Shown piece by piece: positions 17,933 through 26,462 of a stretch of 44,763 nucleotides of DNA (position 1 is its first letter; every line of letters starts with the position of its first letter). This DNA is from a virus, in IMG/VR virus record IMGVR_UViG_3300038701_001599, positions 64,001 through 108,763 of that record. One strand, written 5' to 3'. Under the pieces are notes generated by a model. The model saw only the letters and a program-made list of their open reading frames with translations, made no database searches and was not told the origin of the DNA. Both the position numbers and the translations under genes were made by a program.

Positions 17933-18618
17933 GACCATCCAAATTTAATAAAGTGAAAAGGATAGTTTAAATTATCTAGTCTTAAAGTAATACTTGGTAA
18001 CGAAGGAGTACCTATGCCTACAACATCTATAGAAGCGTTATTATCTAAGTCAATGCTATAAGGATTAGTTTCTGAAGGTAAACCAAAATCAGGAGAAGTA
18101 GAAGCAAGTTTAGTTAAAGACGGTACAATTATATCCATGTGTGAAGTATTACCAGGAATACCCAAACCTCTAAAAGTTACTCTTTTTGTATTATTATCTG
18201 TATCTTCTTGTCTTCCTCTTATTACTACTCCGTTTAATATATTATTAGAACAAGTAATAGTAATATTTTCTTGATTTGGGCCAGAGACAGAAACTGTAGG
18301 GGTAGATCCTATAAATTTAGCATAAACTTTAACGTAATCCTGAGAATAAATTTCTATATAATCTCTTACTGAAGAAGTAATTATTCTATTTTCTTGTATT
18401 GCCTTATTTACAGTATCTACTACGCTATGCGCTTTATTAGCAAGCCCTGAAGTTACAGTTCCTCCTCTGACTAAACTTTTTTTAATATTTTGTCGTCCTT
18501 TATCTACAAGATTAGAATAAGAAGATATTAAAATATCACTAGGAATTTCAACATCTCTATTTGTAATTTTTTGTAATAATACTGGATCTAACTCTTTGTC
18601 ATTTATATTTAAGGGCAT
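17929..18618 (-). CDS. Structural protein, paralogue of the 107-residue neighbour
   Basis: A 229-residue protein. The first 95 residues align by eye with the 107-residue protein encoded just upstream: VEIPSDI...GRQNIKKSLVRGG...KAHSVVDTVNKAIQENRI against VEIPDDI...GRKSFKRNIAKER...YAQSVNATIEKAIVEGRI. The C-terminal 130 residues are a beta-rich domain absent from the shorter copy. This looks like a shared virion-attachment domain with different C-terminal heads. It lies between the major tail structural protein and the fibres, as expected for a fibre-connecting component. Confidence 0.65.
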   Translation of the reverse strand: MPLNINDKELDPVLLQKITNRDVEIPSDILISSYSNLVDKGRQNIKKSLVRGGTVTSGLANKAHSVVDTVNKAIQENRIITSSVRDYIEIYSQDYVKVYAKFIGSTPTVSVSGPNQENITITCSNNILNGVVIRGRQEDTDNNTKRVTFRGLGIPGNTSHMDIIVPSLTKLASTSPDFGLPSETNPYSIDLDNNASIDVVGIGTPSLPSITLRLDNLNYPFHFIKFGWS

Positions 18619-18628
18619 GTTAATTAGT

Positions 18629-18952
18629 TTATACTACTACATTAATAACGCCAGCAGAAGTTTTATACATACGACCAACAACTAATCCTCCTGCAACTGC
18701 AGCAGCATTGTTAGCGTACGTAGGAAGATTTGTAAAATTAATTCTCCCTTCTACTATAGCTTTTTCAATTGTTGCATTAACACTTTGAGCATAATTTAGT
18801 ACAGGCCCTGTAGTTCTTTCTTTAGCAATATTTCTTTTAAAACTTTTACGGCCTATATCTTCTGAGTTTAATCCTGCTGGTATTTTAATATCGTCAGGAA
18901 TTTCTACTACTCTATTAGTATTTTTAACCCGTGTTATTGTATTTCTAGACAT
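18629..18952 (-). CDS. Small structural protein, short paralogue
   Basis: A 107-residue protein. Residues 14-72 share the attachment-like domain of the 229-residue neighbour. The tail, NAAAVAGGLVVGRMYKTSAG then VINVVV, matches the short beta-hairpin end (AGGL-x-VG-x-x-Y-x-T-x-x-G) seen at the C-termini of many phage structural proteins, where it probably mediates assembly. It is the first gene after the terminator that follows the large tail protein. Confidence 0.65.
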   Translation of the reverse strand: MSRNTITRVKNTNRVVEIPDDIKIPAGLNSEDIGRKSFKRNIAKERTTGPVLNYAQSVNATIEKAIVEGRINFTNLPTYANNAAAVAGGLVVGRMYKTSAGVINVVV

Positions 18953-18983
18953 TTATTTTTAGTTTAATTAAGTTTGTACAAAT

Positions 18984-19014
18984 AAAAAAAGGGAAGTTGT
19001 AATAACTTCCCTTT
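18984..19014 (-). terminator. Intrinsic terminator after the major tail structural gene
   Basis: A perfect 11-bp stem (AAAGGGAAGTT / AACTTCCCTTT, 5-nt loop) is followed on the minus strand by a run of seven T residues. A T-rich run on the other side makes it potentially bidirectional. It begins 13 nt beyond the stop of the 619-residue structural gene and should lower expression of the fibre genes relative to that gene. Confidence 0.9.
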
Positions 19015-19027
19015 AGTTTTTTTATAA

Positions 19028-20887
19028 TTATTGGAAAATATCTCCGCTAGAAGCACTTCCTTTATACTGTAAATCAGAATATGTAGAAGTACTATCAAGC
19101 CAAGCTCCTAAAATTCCTTCAAGACTAGATACTGTAGTGGAATCATCAGTAGCAGTAGAAATTGCATCTCCTGATGCAAGGTTAGTAACTGCAGTAGAAA
19201 CATTAGTACAAGTTGCACTAGCTTCTAGCAGAAGAATTAACTGCTTAGGAGTTACCTGACGAGTAGTAAGAGTTTCTTCATAATCATAGTAGTCTATGAT
19301 AGTTGAAGTATAATTCTTATCTTTGTCTAGGTAAGTAACACCTTTAGAGAAGAATTCCATGAATGGCTGATTCTGCTGAGTATGAACATTCAATTGATAG
19401 CGATTATCATTTTGAATGATCCACTTAGCACCTTGTCCTGTACCTTCATCATAGCTTATACGAGTATTAATAACATCAGAAGTATTAAGTCCACTAGCGA
19501 CATTAACTTCTACGTTATTCATTACCTGCTCGATATTATCGAAATAAGCTGCTTTAGGCTCATCTAAACCAATAAAGATGAATGCATCAACATTAGTGTT
19601 AGAACCATTAGTAAGAGTACCAGAACCAGTTACAGAGAATACACTACCACCATCAGTATCTTCAGTAAATACAATTGAGTTACCAGAGGCACCTGCAGTA
19701 CGAGCAGTAACTACAACAGTAGTAGCAGTAGCTACAGCAGTAACATCAGCATTAGCAACAGTATTTGTACCATAAGTAGTACCAGCAGTGCCAGTGCCAT
19801 TAATAGCAGCAGCGAGATTACTTAGACTAGTAGCAAGGTCTGCACCAAGATCTACATTGTTTGCAGTAGCGCCTGGAGTAGCTACAAAAGTATAAGTTTC
19901 ATCACCAATAGTTACTGCGTCATTAGCAGTAAAGTTACCAGTAGCAGTAAGTGTGCCACTAGCTTTTACACCGTTGCCAGCAGTTTTAGGGTCGATAACT
20001 TCAATTGTAGAAGCAGCAGTAATTTGATTAGTAATAGAACTAGCATTATCTGCTTGATCCTTAATTACTTTAGCCAATGCTTTAATAAGTTGTGCATTAG
20101 CAATCAAATTAGTTGTAACTACATTACCGTCTTTATCATAAGAACGCATTACTGGAATAGTAGTAGGAGTACTAGCACAAGTAATTGTACCTAGAGCCTG
20201 CCCAGCATCACTACCAGCAGAACCGCTAGTATTAATAGCAAGTGCAATGTAATTTTTGTTACCTCTGCGAATACCTGCAGAATTTGATACTGAAGCCAAA
20301 CGACTACGAGTATTAAACTTGTAAAGTAAGTTTTCTAATACATAGCTTTGAGTATCTGTAATTCCAGCCAAAGAGTCTGGAGTTTCAAAGCTTTCGTATA
20401 CTACCTCGTCGTTATCGCCCCAATCACGGTCATTGCGTACACCATATAGATATACATAAGCACCATACTCAGTAGCAGCAGAAATAGAAGGTAAATCAGT
20501 AACTGCATAAGCAGAATAAGAAGATACTCTATAAGGAGCAGTAGCTACACTACGAATATTAGATCGGTAAAGAATACCACTTTCTACAAAGCCTTTATCT
20601 GAAACTTCCCAAGGCTCTACTGTGTGTACAGCACTAGACTTAGGAGTACCTTGAAGTACTTTTACAGCTTTTACATTAGCAGCAGTAACACCTGCTGTAA
20701 TAAAGGTTCCTAGAGCTACAGTACCATCAAAGTCCCAAGACAAGACTCCCAATTGTCCATCAGCAATACCAAGAGAGGTAGTACCATTTACGAGAGCGCC
20801 AGAAGCAAGTGCTTGGTCGCCAGAGGCTACGAGAATAACTTCTTTACTAGCAGTGTTAGCTCTGTTAGTTCTTTTAAATTTACTCAT
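19028..20887 (-). CDS. Major tail structural protein with insertion domain (tail-sheath-like candidate)
   Basis: A 619-residue acidic, Ala/Thr-rich virion protein. Residues about 305-433 form a self-contained inserted domain (GTLTATGNFTANDAVTIGD ... LAAAINGTG ... ARTAGASGNSIVFTE), a module I know from phage sheath and other tail proteins. The flanking segments (about 85-300 and 434-619) would be the core; the latter starts DAFIFIGLDEPKAAYFDNIE. Position, size and the strong terminator right after it imply an abundant protein. A contractile sheath is the first guess, but no tube, tape-measure or baseplate gene is visible in the window, so another tail or capsid-decoration role is possible. Confidence 0.55.
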   Translation of the reverse strand: MSKFKRTNRANTASKEVILVASGDQALASGALVNGTTSLGIADGQLGVLSWDFDGTVALGTFITAGVTAANVKAVKVLQGTPKSSAVHTVEPWEVSDKGFVESGILYRSNIRSVATAPYRVSSYSAYAVTDLPSISAATEYGAYVYLYGVRNDRDWGDNDEVVYESFETPDSLAGITDTQSYVLENLLYKFNTRSRLASVSNSAGIRRGNKNYIALAINTSGSAGSDAGQALGTITCASTPTTIPVMRSYDKDGNVVTTNLIANAQLIKALAKVIKDQADNASSITNQITAASTIEVIDPKTAGNGVKASGTLTATGNFTANDAVTIGDETYTFVATPGATANNVDLGADLATSLSNLAAAINGTGTAGTTYGTNTVANADVTAVATATTVVVTARTAGASGNSIVFTEDTDGGSVFSVTGSGTLTNGSNTNVDAFIFIGLDEPKAAYFDNIEQVMNNVEVNVASGLNTSDVINTRISYDEGTGQGAKWIIQNDNRYQLNVHTQQNQPFMEFFSKGVTYLDKDKNYTSTIIDYYDYEETLTTRQVTPKQLILLLEASATCTNVSTAVTNLASGDAISTATDDSTTVSSLEGILGAWLDSTSTYSDLQYKGSASSGDIFQ

Positions 20888-21654
20888 TAGTAATTAATTT
20901 GTTGTTTTTGTTGTAAGTAATTTGTATGATTGTAATCTTTCAGATTTCCAGAAACATTTTTTACTGCTATATCTACAACAACTTGGCAGTATGTTTCTGG
21001 TATATCCATATTTATAGGTGTGCTAGATGCTGAAGGGAAACTACTGTCACCAGATAGAAACTCTAAAGTATCATAGCCCCCATAAAAAGGTTTTCTAGGT
21101 CTTTTTAAATATTGACCATTTATACCTATTAATTCTTTATCACTATATACAAATAGTGAAGATTGATTTAAATTAGTTGATTTTTTAATTACTCCTACCA
21201 ACCTTTTCCAATCAAGATTAGGTTGTTGGTAAGAATCTGCTAAAACAACATTTAAATCATTATGTTGTTCTATTTCAATTCCTGCATTACCACAATCACT
21301 AATTCCATAAAATCTAACTTTATGCATGTAAGGTAATTCATTAGAACCTAAAATAAACTCATACTTAAAGAAACCTGATTCTGTAGTTGAATTTACAGGA
21401 AGTAATGGGTTAGAATCATTAAAGGCTACATCTACAACTAAAGTAGAAAGCATATCAATTCTCATTTGGTCTAATTCAAACCCATATAAAAGTGCTTTTT
21501 GTGGATTATTACCACTAAAAATATCTACATAATCTAAGCTTGCTTCATATAAAAAGTCATCAATAAAAGCAGAAGGAAAGTCTTTATTATGATTTGAATC
21601 AATTTTATTTAGTCTTTGCTTAAATTGAATATGTTGCCTTTGTATATTACACAT
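20887..21654 (-). CDS. Probable head-tail connection protein
   Basis: A 255-residue soluble protein. The helical N-terminus (to about 75, including FIDDFLYEASLDYVDIF) followed by a beta-rich body resembles head-completion or adaptor proteins encoded between capsid and tail genes. The similarity is architectural and no family is named. It overlaps the 619-residue tail gene's start and begins where the 379-residue gene ends, so these three are translated as a unit. Confidence 0.55.
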   Translation of the reverse strand: MCNIQRQHIQFKQRLNKIDSNHNKDFPSAFIDDFLYEASLDYVDIFSGNNPQKALLYGFELDQMRIDMLSTLVVDVAFNDSNPLLPVNSTTESGFFKYEFILGSNELPYMHKVRFYGISDCGNAGIEIEQHNDLNVVLADSYQQPNLDWKRLVGVIKKSTNLNQSSLFVYSDKELIGINGQYLKRPRKPFYGGYDTLEFLSGDSSFPSASSTPINMDIPETYCQVVVDIAVKNVSGNLKDYNHTNYLQQKQQINY

Positions 21655-22793
21655 TACTTTTTAACGTTTAATTCAATTCCTTTAGCTTCTACTTCCTGAA
21701 TTAAATCTTTGTACCAGTTAGTTACATCAGATTTAGGATTAAACTCTTTGTATTCTTTCAAGAAAAAGTTTACAACTTCATTAAAGCTAGAACCTAATTT
21801 ATATACATCAGGAGTACCTGCTTTAGAGTGCCACAAGTATTGCCCGTCTCTACGACCAAATACATGAGTATTTATAGCTTGCTGAATTAGATATTGAATA
21901 TCTAAGCGTTCTAAACCTTCTCTAGTTTCAAATAATTTAATAAGCTTCATAAAACTATCTATATTATCCATTTGGTGTTTATTATCATTCAAAAAGAATG
22001 ATAATGCATTACCAACTGCTTCGTGGCTTACTTTCCCCTTTACTAAAGGACGAGAGTTTTGATCTCTTAGTACAATAGCAGTCTGATATGTTCTAAATTG
22101 ACCATATTCTTTTTTAAGCTTATGGAGATAATACATAGCCTCTTCAATAATTTCTTGCTTTTTAGCTTTTTCAATTTCAGCTTCGTGTTCTTCAGAAATA
22201 TACCAATCATGGTAAGCACTATTAGACTCTGCTTTATTATTAGCAATATGTGGTAAAACATATACCATTTCCATCAATAACTCTTGTCTGGGAGTAGAAT
22301 TATCTAAAGGATTAGGTCTCGGATATAAAGTAAGAGTTAATCCTTGAAGAAATGTTTTTTTACCCCACTCGTCCATATTAGAAGGCATAGAAGTCATAGA
22401 ATAGCCAATCTCGTCTGTATAATAATCAGGCTCTACACCATGTCGTATTTCAAATAAAGTTTGTTTCTTAATTTCAGGTTTAGTAACTATAGACTTTAAA
22501 ATAGGAAGCCAGACTTCTTGTTTAGGTAGCCTATAAGTCGTCAGTAAGTCTTCAGGAGAGAGTCCCTCAAAAGGATTTTGAACTAGCTTATTTAAACCAG
22601 TTTCAAGTTTATTAGTATGAGGGTTTATAGGGAATTGATATTGAGAAGTAGTATTGTCTTCTTTGGATTTCTTCATGGACACTGTAGGAACAACTCCTTG
22701 TCCCGTATTAATAGTGTACACTTGTTTATGTCTGCCCTGGTAGCTAATTCTTTCTACTGGGTTAACAAATATTTTTTTATTACCTGTTTTCAT
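21654..22793 (-). CDS. Conserved-looking virion protein, 379 residues
   Basis: A mixed, charged protein with a low-complexity basic N-terminus (first 40 residues), a central region rich in aromatic and Pro residues, and a helical charged stretch near 190-215 (EEHEAEIEKAKKQEIIEEAM). There is no signal peptide or membrane segment. It lies between the amidohydrolase-like gene and the putative connector gene, in the head-tail part of the late operon. I do not recognise it. An internal virion or tail-completion protein fits its location. Confidence 0.6.
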   Translation of the reverse strand: MKTGNKKIFVNPVERISYQGRHKQVYTINTGQGVVPTVSMKKSKEDNTTSQYQFPINPHTNKLETGLNKLVQNPFEGLSPEDLLTTYRLPKQEVWLPILKSIVTKPEIKKQTLFEIRHGVEPDYYTDEIGYSMTSMPSNMDEWGKKTFLQGLTLTLYPRPNPLDNSTPRQELLMEMVYVLPHIANNKAESNSAYHDWYISEEHEAEIEKAKKQEIIEEAMYYLHKLKKEYGQFRTYQTAIVLRDQNSRPLVKGKVSHEAVGNALSFFLNDNKHQMDNIDSFMKLIKLFETREGLERLDIQYLIQQAINTHVFGRRDGQYLWHSKAGTPDVYKLGSSFNEVVNFFLKEYKEFNPKSDVTNWYKDLIQEVEAKGIELNVKK

Positions 22794-22797
22794 TTTG

Positions 22798-23592
22798 TTA
22801 TTTTTTAACTACTAAAGTATCGTAATAGTAGCTTACTATTTTAGTAAAGGTATTTAAAAATTTAGCTCGTTCCTTTTTATTTTTCCTAATATAAAAAGGA
22901 AGTTCAATTTGTATTACTGCGGTATTATTGTATTGTTTGTATCTTTCAGTAATATAACCCCCATTAAAATATTTAACAGGAGGAATAGTATTTCTATTAG
23001 AAGGGGTAGTAGGGTAATCAAATAATTCAAATAAGAATCCCATACTTTTGTAACCTCTAATGTATTCCTCATTGTTATTACTTATATTGTCAATAGAAGA
23101 AGATACAAAGTTTAAATTTTTATAATAATCCTTTCTTTTTATATCATATCCAAGCTCTATTAAAGCATGACGATGTGAATGGCCGTGTATATCTAATATT
23201 AATACTTTTTTGTTATAACTTCTTATAATTTTATCTATCTTAGAATAAAATTGTTTATATATTATATTACAATTAAGGTCATTACATGCTTCTTCTAACT
23301 TTCTATTTAAATCAATTTCCTCTCTTTCTAACTCCATAATTAGGATATGAGGATAAATATTAACTGATTTAAAATAGGTAACAGATTCTTTTAACAGCCT
23401 ATCAGTATGTAAATCAGTAACACATGTATGTTTTCCACAATCTCTATTTGTTATTTTTGTTGTGTACTGACTACCTCCATGAGTAGCTATTAAAACAATA
23501 GGATCTTTACCTTTAATATAAGTAATGTAATTATTCTGAGAGTTACAATTATATACAATAAATAAGAACAGTAAAATAAATAACTTTTTCAT
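22798..23592 (-). CDS. Exported N-formylglutamate-amidohydrolase-like zinc enzyme
   Basis: A 264-residue protein with a signal peptide or lipoprotein-type start (MKKLFILLFLFIVYNCNSQN; the cysteine at 16 could be lipidated). Visible motifs are ATHGGSQ (37-43), TDLHTDRLL (59-67), ELEREEIDLNR and VLILDIHGHSHRH, matching the histidine/acid pattern of the N-formylglutamate amidohydrolase family, a branch of the zinc-carboxypeptidase superfamily. The family hydrolyses N-formyl-amino-acid amides. Export together with late-gene position suggests use as a cell-wall or periplasmic peptidase at lysis or entry. It lies directly after the capsid gene, behind that gene's terminator. Confidence 0.7.
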   Translation of the reverse strand: MKKLFILLFLFIVYNCNSQNNYITYIKGKDPIVLIATHGGSQYTTKITNRDCGKHTCVTDLHTDRLLKESVTYFKSVNIYPHILIMELEREEIDLNRKLEEACNDLNCNIIYKQFYSKIDKIIRSYNKKVLILDIHGHSHRHALIELGYDIKRKDYYKNLNFVSSSIDNISNNNEEYIRGYKSMGFLFELFDYPTTPSNRNTIPPVKYFNGGYITERYKQYNNTAVIQIELPFYIRKNKKERAKFLNTFTKIVSYYYDTLVVKK

Positions 23593-23611
23593 AGTTATTT
23601 TTTTAAGAGTA

Positions 23612-23642
23612 ATAAAATAGGGAGAGAAATTAATCTCTCCCT
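23612..23642 (-). terminator. Terminator-like hairpin after the capsid gene
   Basis: A perfect 9-bp stem (AGGGAGAGA / TCTCTCCCT, 6-nt loop) is followed on the minus strand by TATTTTATTA. It begins 14 nt beyond the capsid stop. The U-run is interrupted, so termination may be partial, allowing reduced readthrough to the downstream genes. Confidence 0.75.
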
Positions 23643-23656
23643 TATTTATTTTTAGA

Positions 23657-24301
23657 TTATACTACAGAGAATGGAGCATACTCTACTCGACCTACACGGG
23701 AAATATCCCAAATACATAGGCCACCAGAGGTCTCACGGTAAATACCCAACTCTTTGTTGTTAGAGTAAGCATTAGAACCGTCCTTAATAGCTCCAGTTTC
23801 AAAGTCATAAACGTTAGACACAGAGAAATAGCTTTCTACACCATCCTGCATAACACAAGTCATGTTTTCAGGGCGGTTAGCATCAAAAGCTTTCTGGTCT
23901 GTAGCACCAAAGTCAAAGATGTCCATTGCAAAAGACTCAATAGTACGGTTAGTACCAGGAGCTTTTTCAGGGAAAAGTTTTCTATCATCCTTAATAGGAT
24001 CATAAGCAATCTCCATTATATATCCCATAGGAAGTTTGATCTTGGTGAATTGCGCACCGTACTCCAATTCATTATCATGATAACCTTGTGGGTCTGTACG
24101 CTTTTGCGTAAACAAAGTATCAATGTACTGGAATTGAGATGCTTCTTGAGCAATCAAACGATGCAAGAATTCTACACCACCTTCACCAGAAGATAGTACA
24201 ATTCTACGATCAGAGTGATCTCTACGAGTTAAGAAAATTTCAGCAAGATACTCATACAACTCGGAAAGAGTCAAAGTACCGTTGTGCTGCTTGAAATGTC
24301 C
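23657..24301 (-). CDS. Major capsid protein, 3' exon
   Basis: C-terminal 214 codons plus stop of the major capsid protein, in frame with the 5' exon at 25483-26448. It begins GGA CAT TTC (G-H-F-K). The start of this exon pairs over about 12 bp with the intron's guide segment at 24585-24596 (P10), which fixes the splice point after G 24302. An apparent start codon ATG 24304-24302 is therefore intron sequence. The joined protein would be about 536 residues, a normal size for an HK97-fold capsid protein, reading ...QLVRD|GHFKQHNGTL. The identification rests on gene order (portal, scaffold, this gene), the terminator behind it and its conserved soluble character, not on a diagnostic motif. Confidence 0.75.
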   Translation of the reverse strand, partial: GHFKQHNGTLTLSELYEYLAEIFLTRRDHSDRRIVLSSGEGGVEFLHRLIAQEASQFQYIDTLFTQKRTDPQGYHDNELEYGAQFTKIKLPMGYIMEIAYDPIKDDRKLFPEKAPGTNRTIESFAMDIFDFGATDQKAFDANRPENMTCVMQDGVESYFSVSNVYDFETGAIKDGSNAYSNNKELGIYRETSGGLCIWDISRVGRVEYAPFSVV

Positions 24302-25482
24302 CATGTGTTATCGTAACTTTTTTAATTATGTTACTTCTTACACTTTCATGTAAGCTCGGACTATATCTTCAAGGTATTACCTTGTTCTGCGCTCTTGGAA
24401 ATTTCACCATATTTTCACTTAGGTTACTTTTTCTAGTCTCTGAACGTTTTACCTATTTCTAGGCAACTTCGCTGCTGATTGTCACATAATAATAGTTTTT
24501 TAAACATTCACATTTGCAATTACTTGCTATGTTGTAGTACTATTATTTTCGCGAGTTTCCAGCAATTCACAGAATTAAGAGACAGACATTTCAAGTCAGT
24601 GAAGCTTATATTTTAATTCAGGATGAATATAAGCCGTAATCAACATTTCAAAAATCTTTTTAAATTTTTTAGGTAGATATAATTTATTATCATTATGGAC
24701 AGTAAAATAAATACCAAATTGTTTTAAGCAGTGCTCATTAAAAATTCTCAAACTTTTTTTAGTAAAAGAATTAGTAGCAATTCTATAAGAGTGTTTTGTT
24801 TTAGTACCATCGTCCATAAAATGAATTGCTAAAGATAAAGCATTATAATATTTTAAACTTTCTTTAGTAAGCTGTTTATCTGGGTTATATAGTTCATTTC
24901 TTAAAAATTCTAAATACTGATATTTTTTAGTAGAAAAAGAACAAGAAAAATAGGTCTTATTAGTTCTCTTATCAAATCTAGGAGTATCTATTTTAAACAC
25001 AGAGTCTAATTGAACAGCCTTCCATTTACAATATTCTCTTTGTTTTAAAGAATGAACGCACCTTAAATAGCCCGAAGGATGAATATAAGAGTCTCCTAAA
25101 GCAGTTCCAATTAAAATACTTTTTACATAATTATTTAAATTTTGTTTTTTTATATAGTAAGGAATTCCTTTTTGATAATTTAAATTATTCCTGGTTCTAA
25201 ATACTTGAGTAGTTCCTCTACTAACTTTAAAAATATCGTCAATATCAATATTTCTATAACCCCTTTTTAATAAGATTTTTACTGTTGATTTTTGTAAAAT
25301 CCCTGGAGTCCCTTTCCTGTAAGGGAATCTAAGTTCATGACGTTTAGCCCATCGTGTTACTAGCTTTCTGCTTACTCCTAGTTTTTCAGCAGCTTGAGAG
25401 CTAGTAAGACCTTTTTTAATTAGGTACGATATTACGGATTTTTTCATTGCAATATTAGTTAAGCTGCAATGTTTTGAATTTT
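24302..25482 (-). ncRNA. Group I intron in the capsid gene
   Basis: A self-splicing RNA of 1181 nt. On the minus strand the conserved core is complete: P element AATTGCTGGAAA near 24553-24566, Q element AATCAGCAGCGAAG near 24467-24481, R element GTTCAGAGACTAGAA (24431-24445) and S element GAAGATATAGTCC (24358-24370), with R and S forming P7. P1 pairs exon end AGAGAU with GUCUCU (24578-24583), including the U-G pair at the cleavage site. P10 pairs the adjacent guide with exon 2. The intron ends in G. A LAGLIDADG gene lies in the P1 extension, between the 5' splice site and the guide. The core suggests subgroup IA. Confidence 0.9.
24596..25447 (-). CDS. LAGLIDADG homing endonuclease inside the capsid intron
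   Basis: A 283-residue protein that should cut intronless capsid alleles and promote spread of the intron. Two LAGLIDADG-type helices are visible, ILIGTALGDSYIHP (about 111-124) and ALSLAIHFMDDGT (about 205-217), matching the LAGLIDADG_2 arrangement in which both half-sites come from one chain. The first 65 residues add a helix-turn-helix (GLTSSQAAEKLGVSRKLVTR), a common DNA-recognition extension. The TGA stop is immediately before the intron's guide sequence and the start follows the 5' splice site by 35 nt, so the gene fills the loop of P1. It is read in the same direction as its host gene. Confidence 0.85.
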   Translation of the reverse strand: MKKSVISYLIKKGLTSSQAAEKLGVSRKLVTRWAKRHELRFPYRKGTPGILQKSTVKILLKRGYRNIDIDDIFKVSRGTTQVFRTRNNLNYQKGIPYYIKKQNLNNYVKSILIGTALGDSYIHPSGYLRCVHSLKQREYCKWKAVQLDSVFKIDTPRFDKRTNKTYFSCSFSTKKYQYLEFLRNELYNPDKQLTKESLKYYNALSLAIHFMDDGTKTKHSYRIATNSFTKKSLRIFNEHCLKQFGIYFTVHNDNKLYLPKKFKKIFEMLITAYIHPELKYKLH

Positions 25483-26448
25483 ATCTCTAACAAGCTGTCT
25501 CCACCCTGGAGCAACCTTACGAACCATTCCAGAATCACGATCAACTCCTTTTTCAAGTTGACCAAATTCAAAGTTCATTTCGCGGTCACGCATCAGTCTT
25601 TCTTCAAGACGAGCTTCCACTTTAGAAATAAAGACACCAGCTTGGATTTCTTTATTATCTTTAGTATGGAAGTCCTGCTGATACACATAGCCTACTCCTA
25701 CTGCGCCGTCTTTAAATGTTTTACCTGCAACAGAGTAACCCATGTTACGAGGCATTTGACGACCTTCATTACGAGCTGCAATTTCAGCACGGATAAATTT
25801 GTCAGTAAATTCTGCCTTGCGAGCAAAATTACCAGTCCAAGACTGAAGCTTAAACATTTCACCATACTGGTCACCAGCATACTTAGTGTTAAGCTCGTCA
25901 CTTACTGATGTAGTTACATCAATAAATCTACGACCTGGTTGCAGGTAAGAAACAGGAATATAAGCGTTAAGATCAGAAGTCTGAAGCTCAACTTCATATT
26001 CCCAAGAGTTTACACTACGCTGAACTGGATGTCCTAAGACTCGCAGTAAAGGCAGTCTTTCAGACTCTGACTTGATAATTACTGGCTCATGCAGCCAATC
26101 ACGATCAAGTGCAATACGGAAAGGCATTTTACCTTTACCTGGGAAAGAGTTAGTATCAACTAGAAGTTCTGTAATGCGGAAGTCCACATCAGAATCTGCT
26201 ACTAGGAACCACTCGTAGTCGTCTACTCCGCCTGGAAGCATATAACAATTACCTTTTGCTACTGTGTAATAAGTAAACTTTTTATTAATTAGATGTGAAC
26301 CCAGTTCAGATGAAAATAACTGGGCTGCTTTAACACCAAAGTTAAATGGCTTATATTTACGAAACATCGCAGAGTGCGTAATAGAATCGAAATATGAACC
26401 ACCAAAACTATGGCGTTCTACTGTTTGTAAAGCAGTCTTTCTGTTCAT
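25483..26448 (-). CDS. Major capsid protein, 5' exon
   Basis: N-terminal 322 codons of the major capsid protein. Unspliced, the frame would run seven residues into the intron (KIQNIAA) and stop. The exon really ends at AGA GAT (R-D), because AGAGAU pairs with the guide and is the only U in the region with the required U-G partner. The chain is Gly/Arg/Asp-rich without membrane segments (for example DFRITELLVDTNSFPG). It directly follows the scaffold-like gene, with 14 nt between. As the most abundant virion protein it would depend on efficient splicing of the intron. Confidence 0.8.
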
Positions 26449-26462
26449 TAGTTAAAATTAAA

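Noticed and set aside
24302-24304. ATG as start of a separate 215-residue protein
   Set aside because: It lies in the last bases of the intron; P10 pairing places the exon start at 24301.
25474-25908. A 144-codon plus-strand frame opposite the capsid exon
   Set aside because: It is antisense to the capsid gene, spans the splice site and has no promoter or neighbours in its direction.
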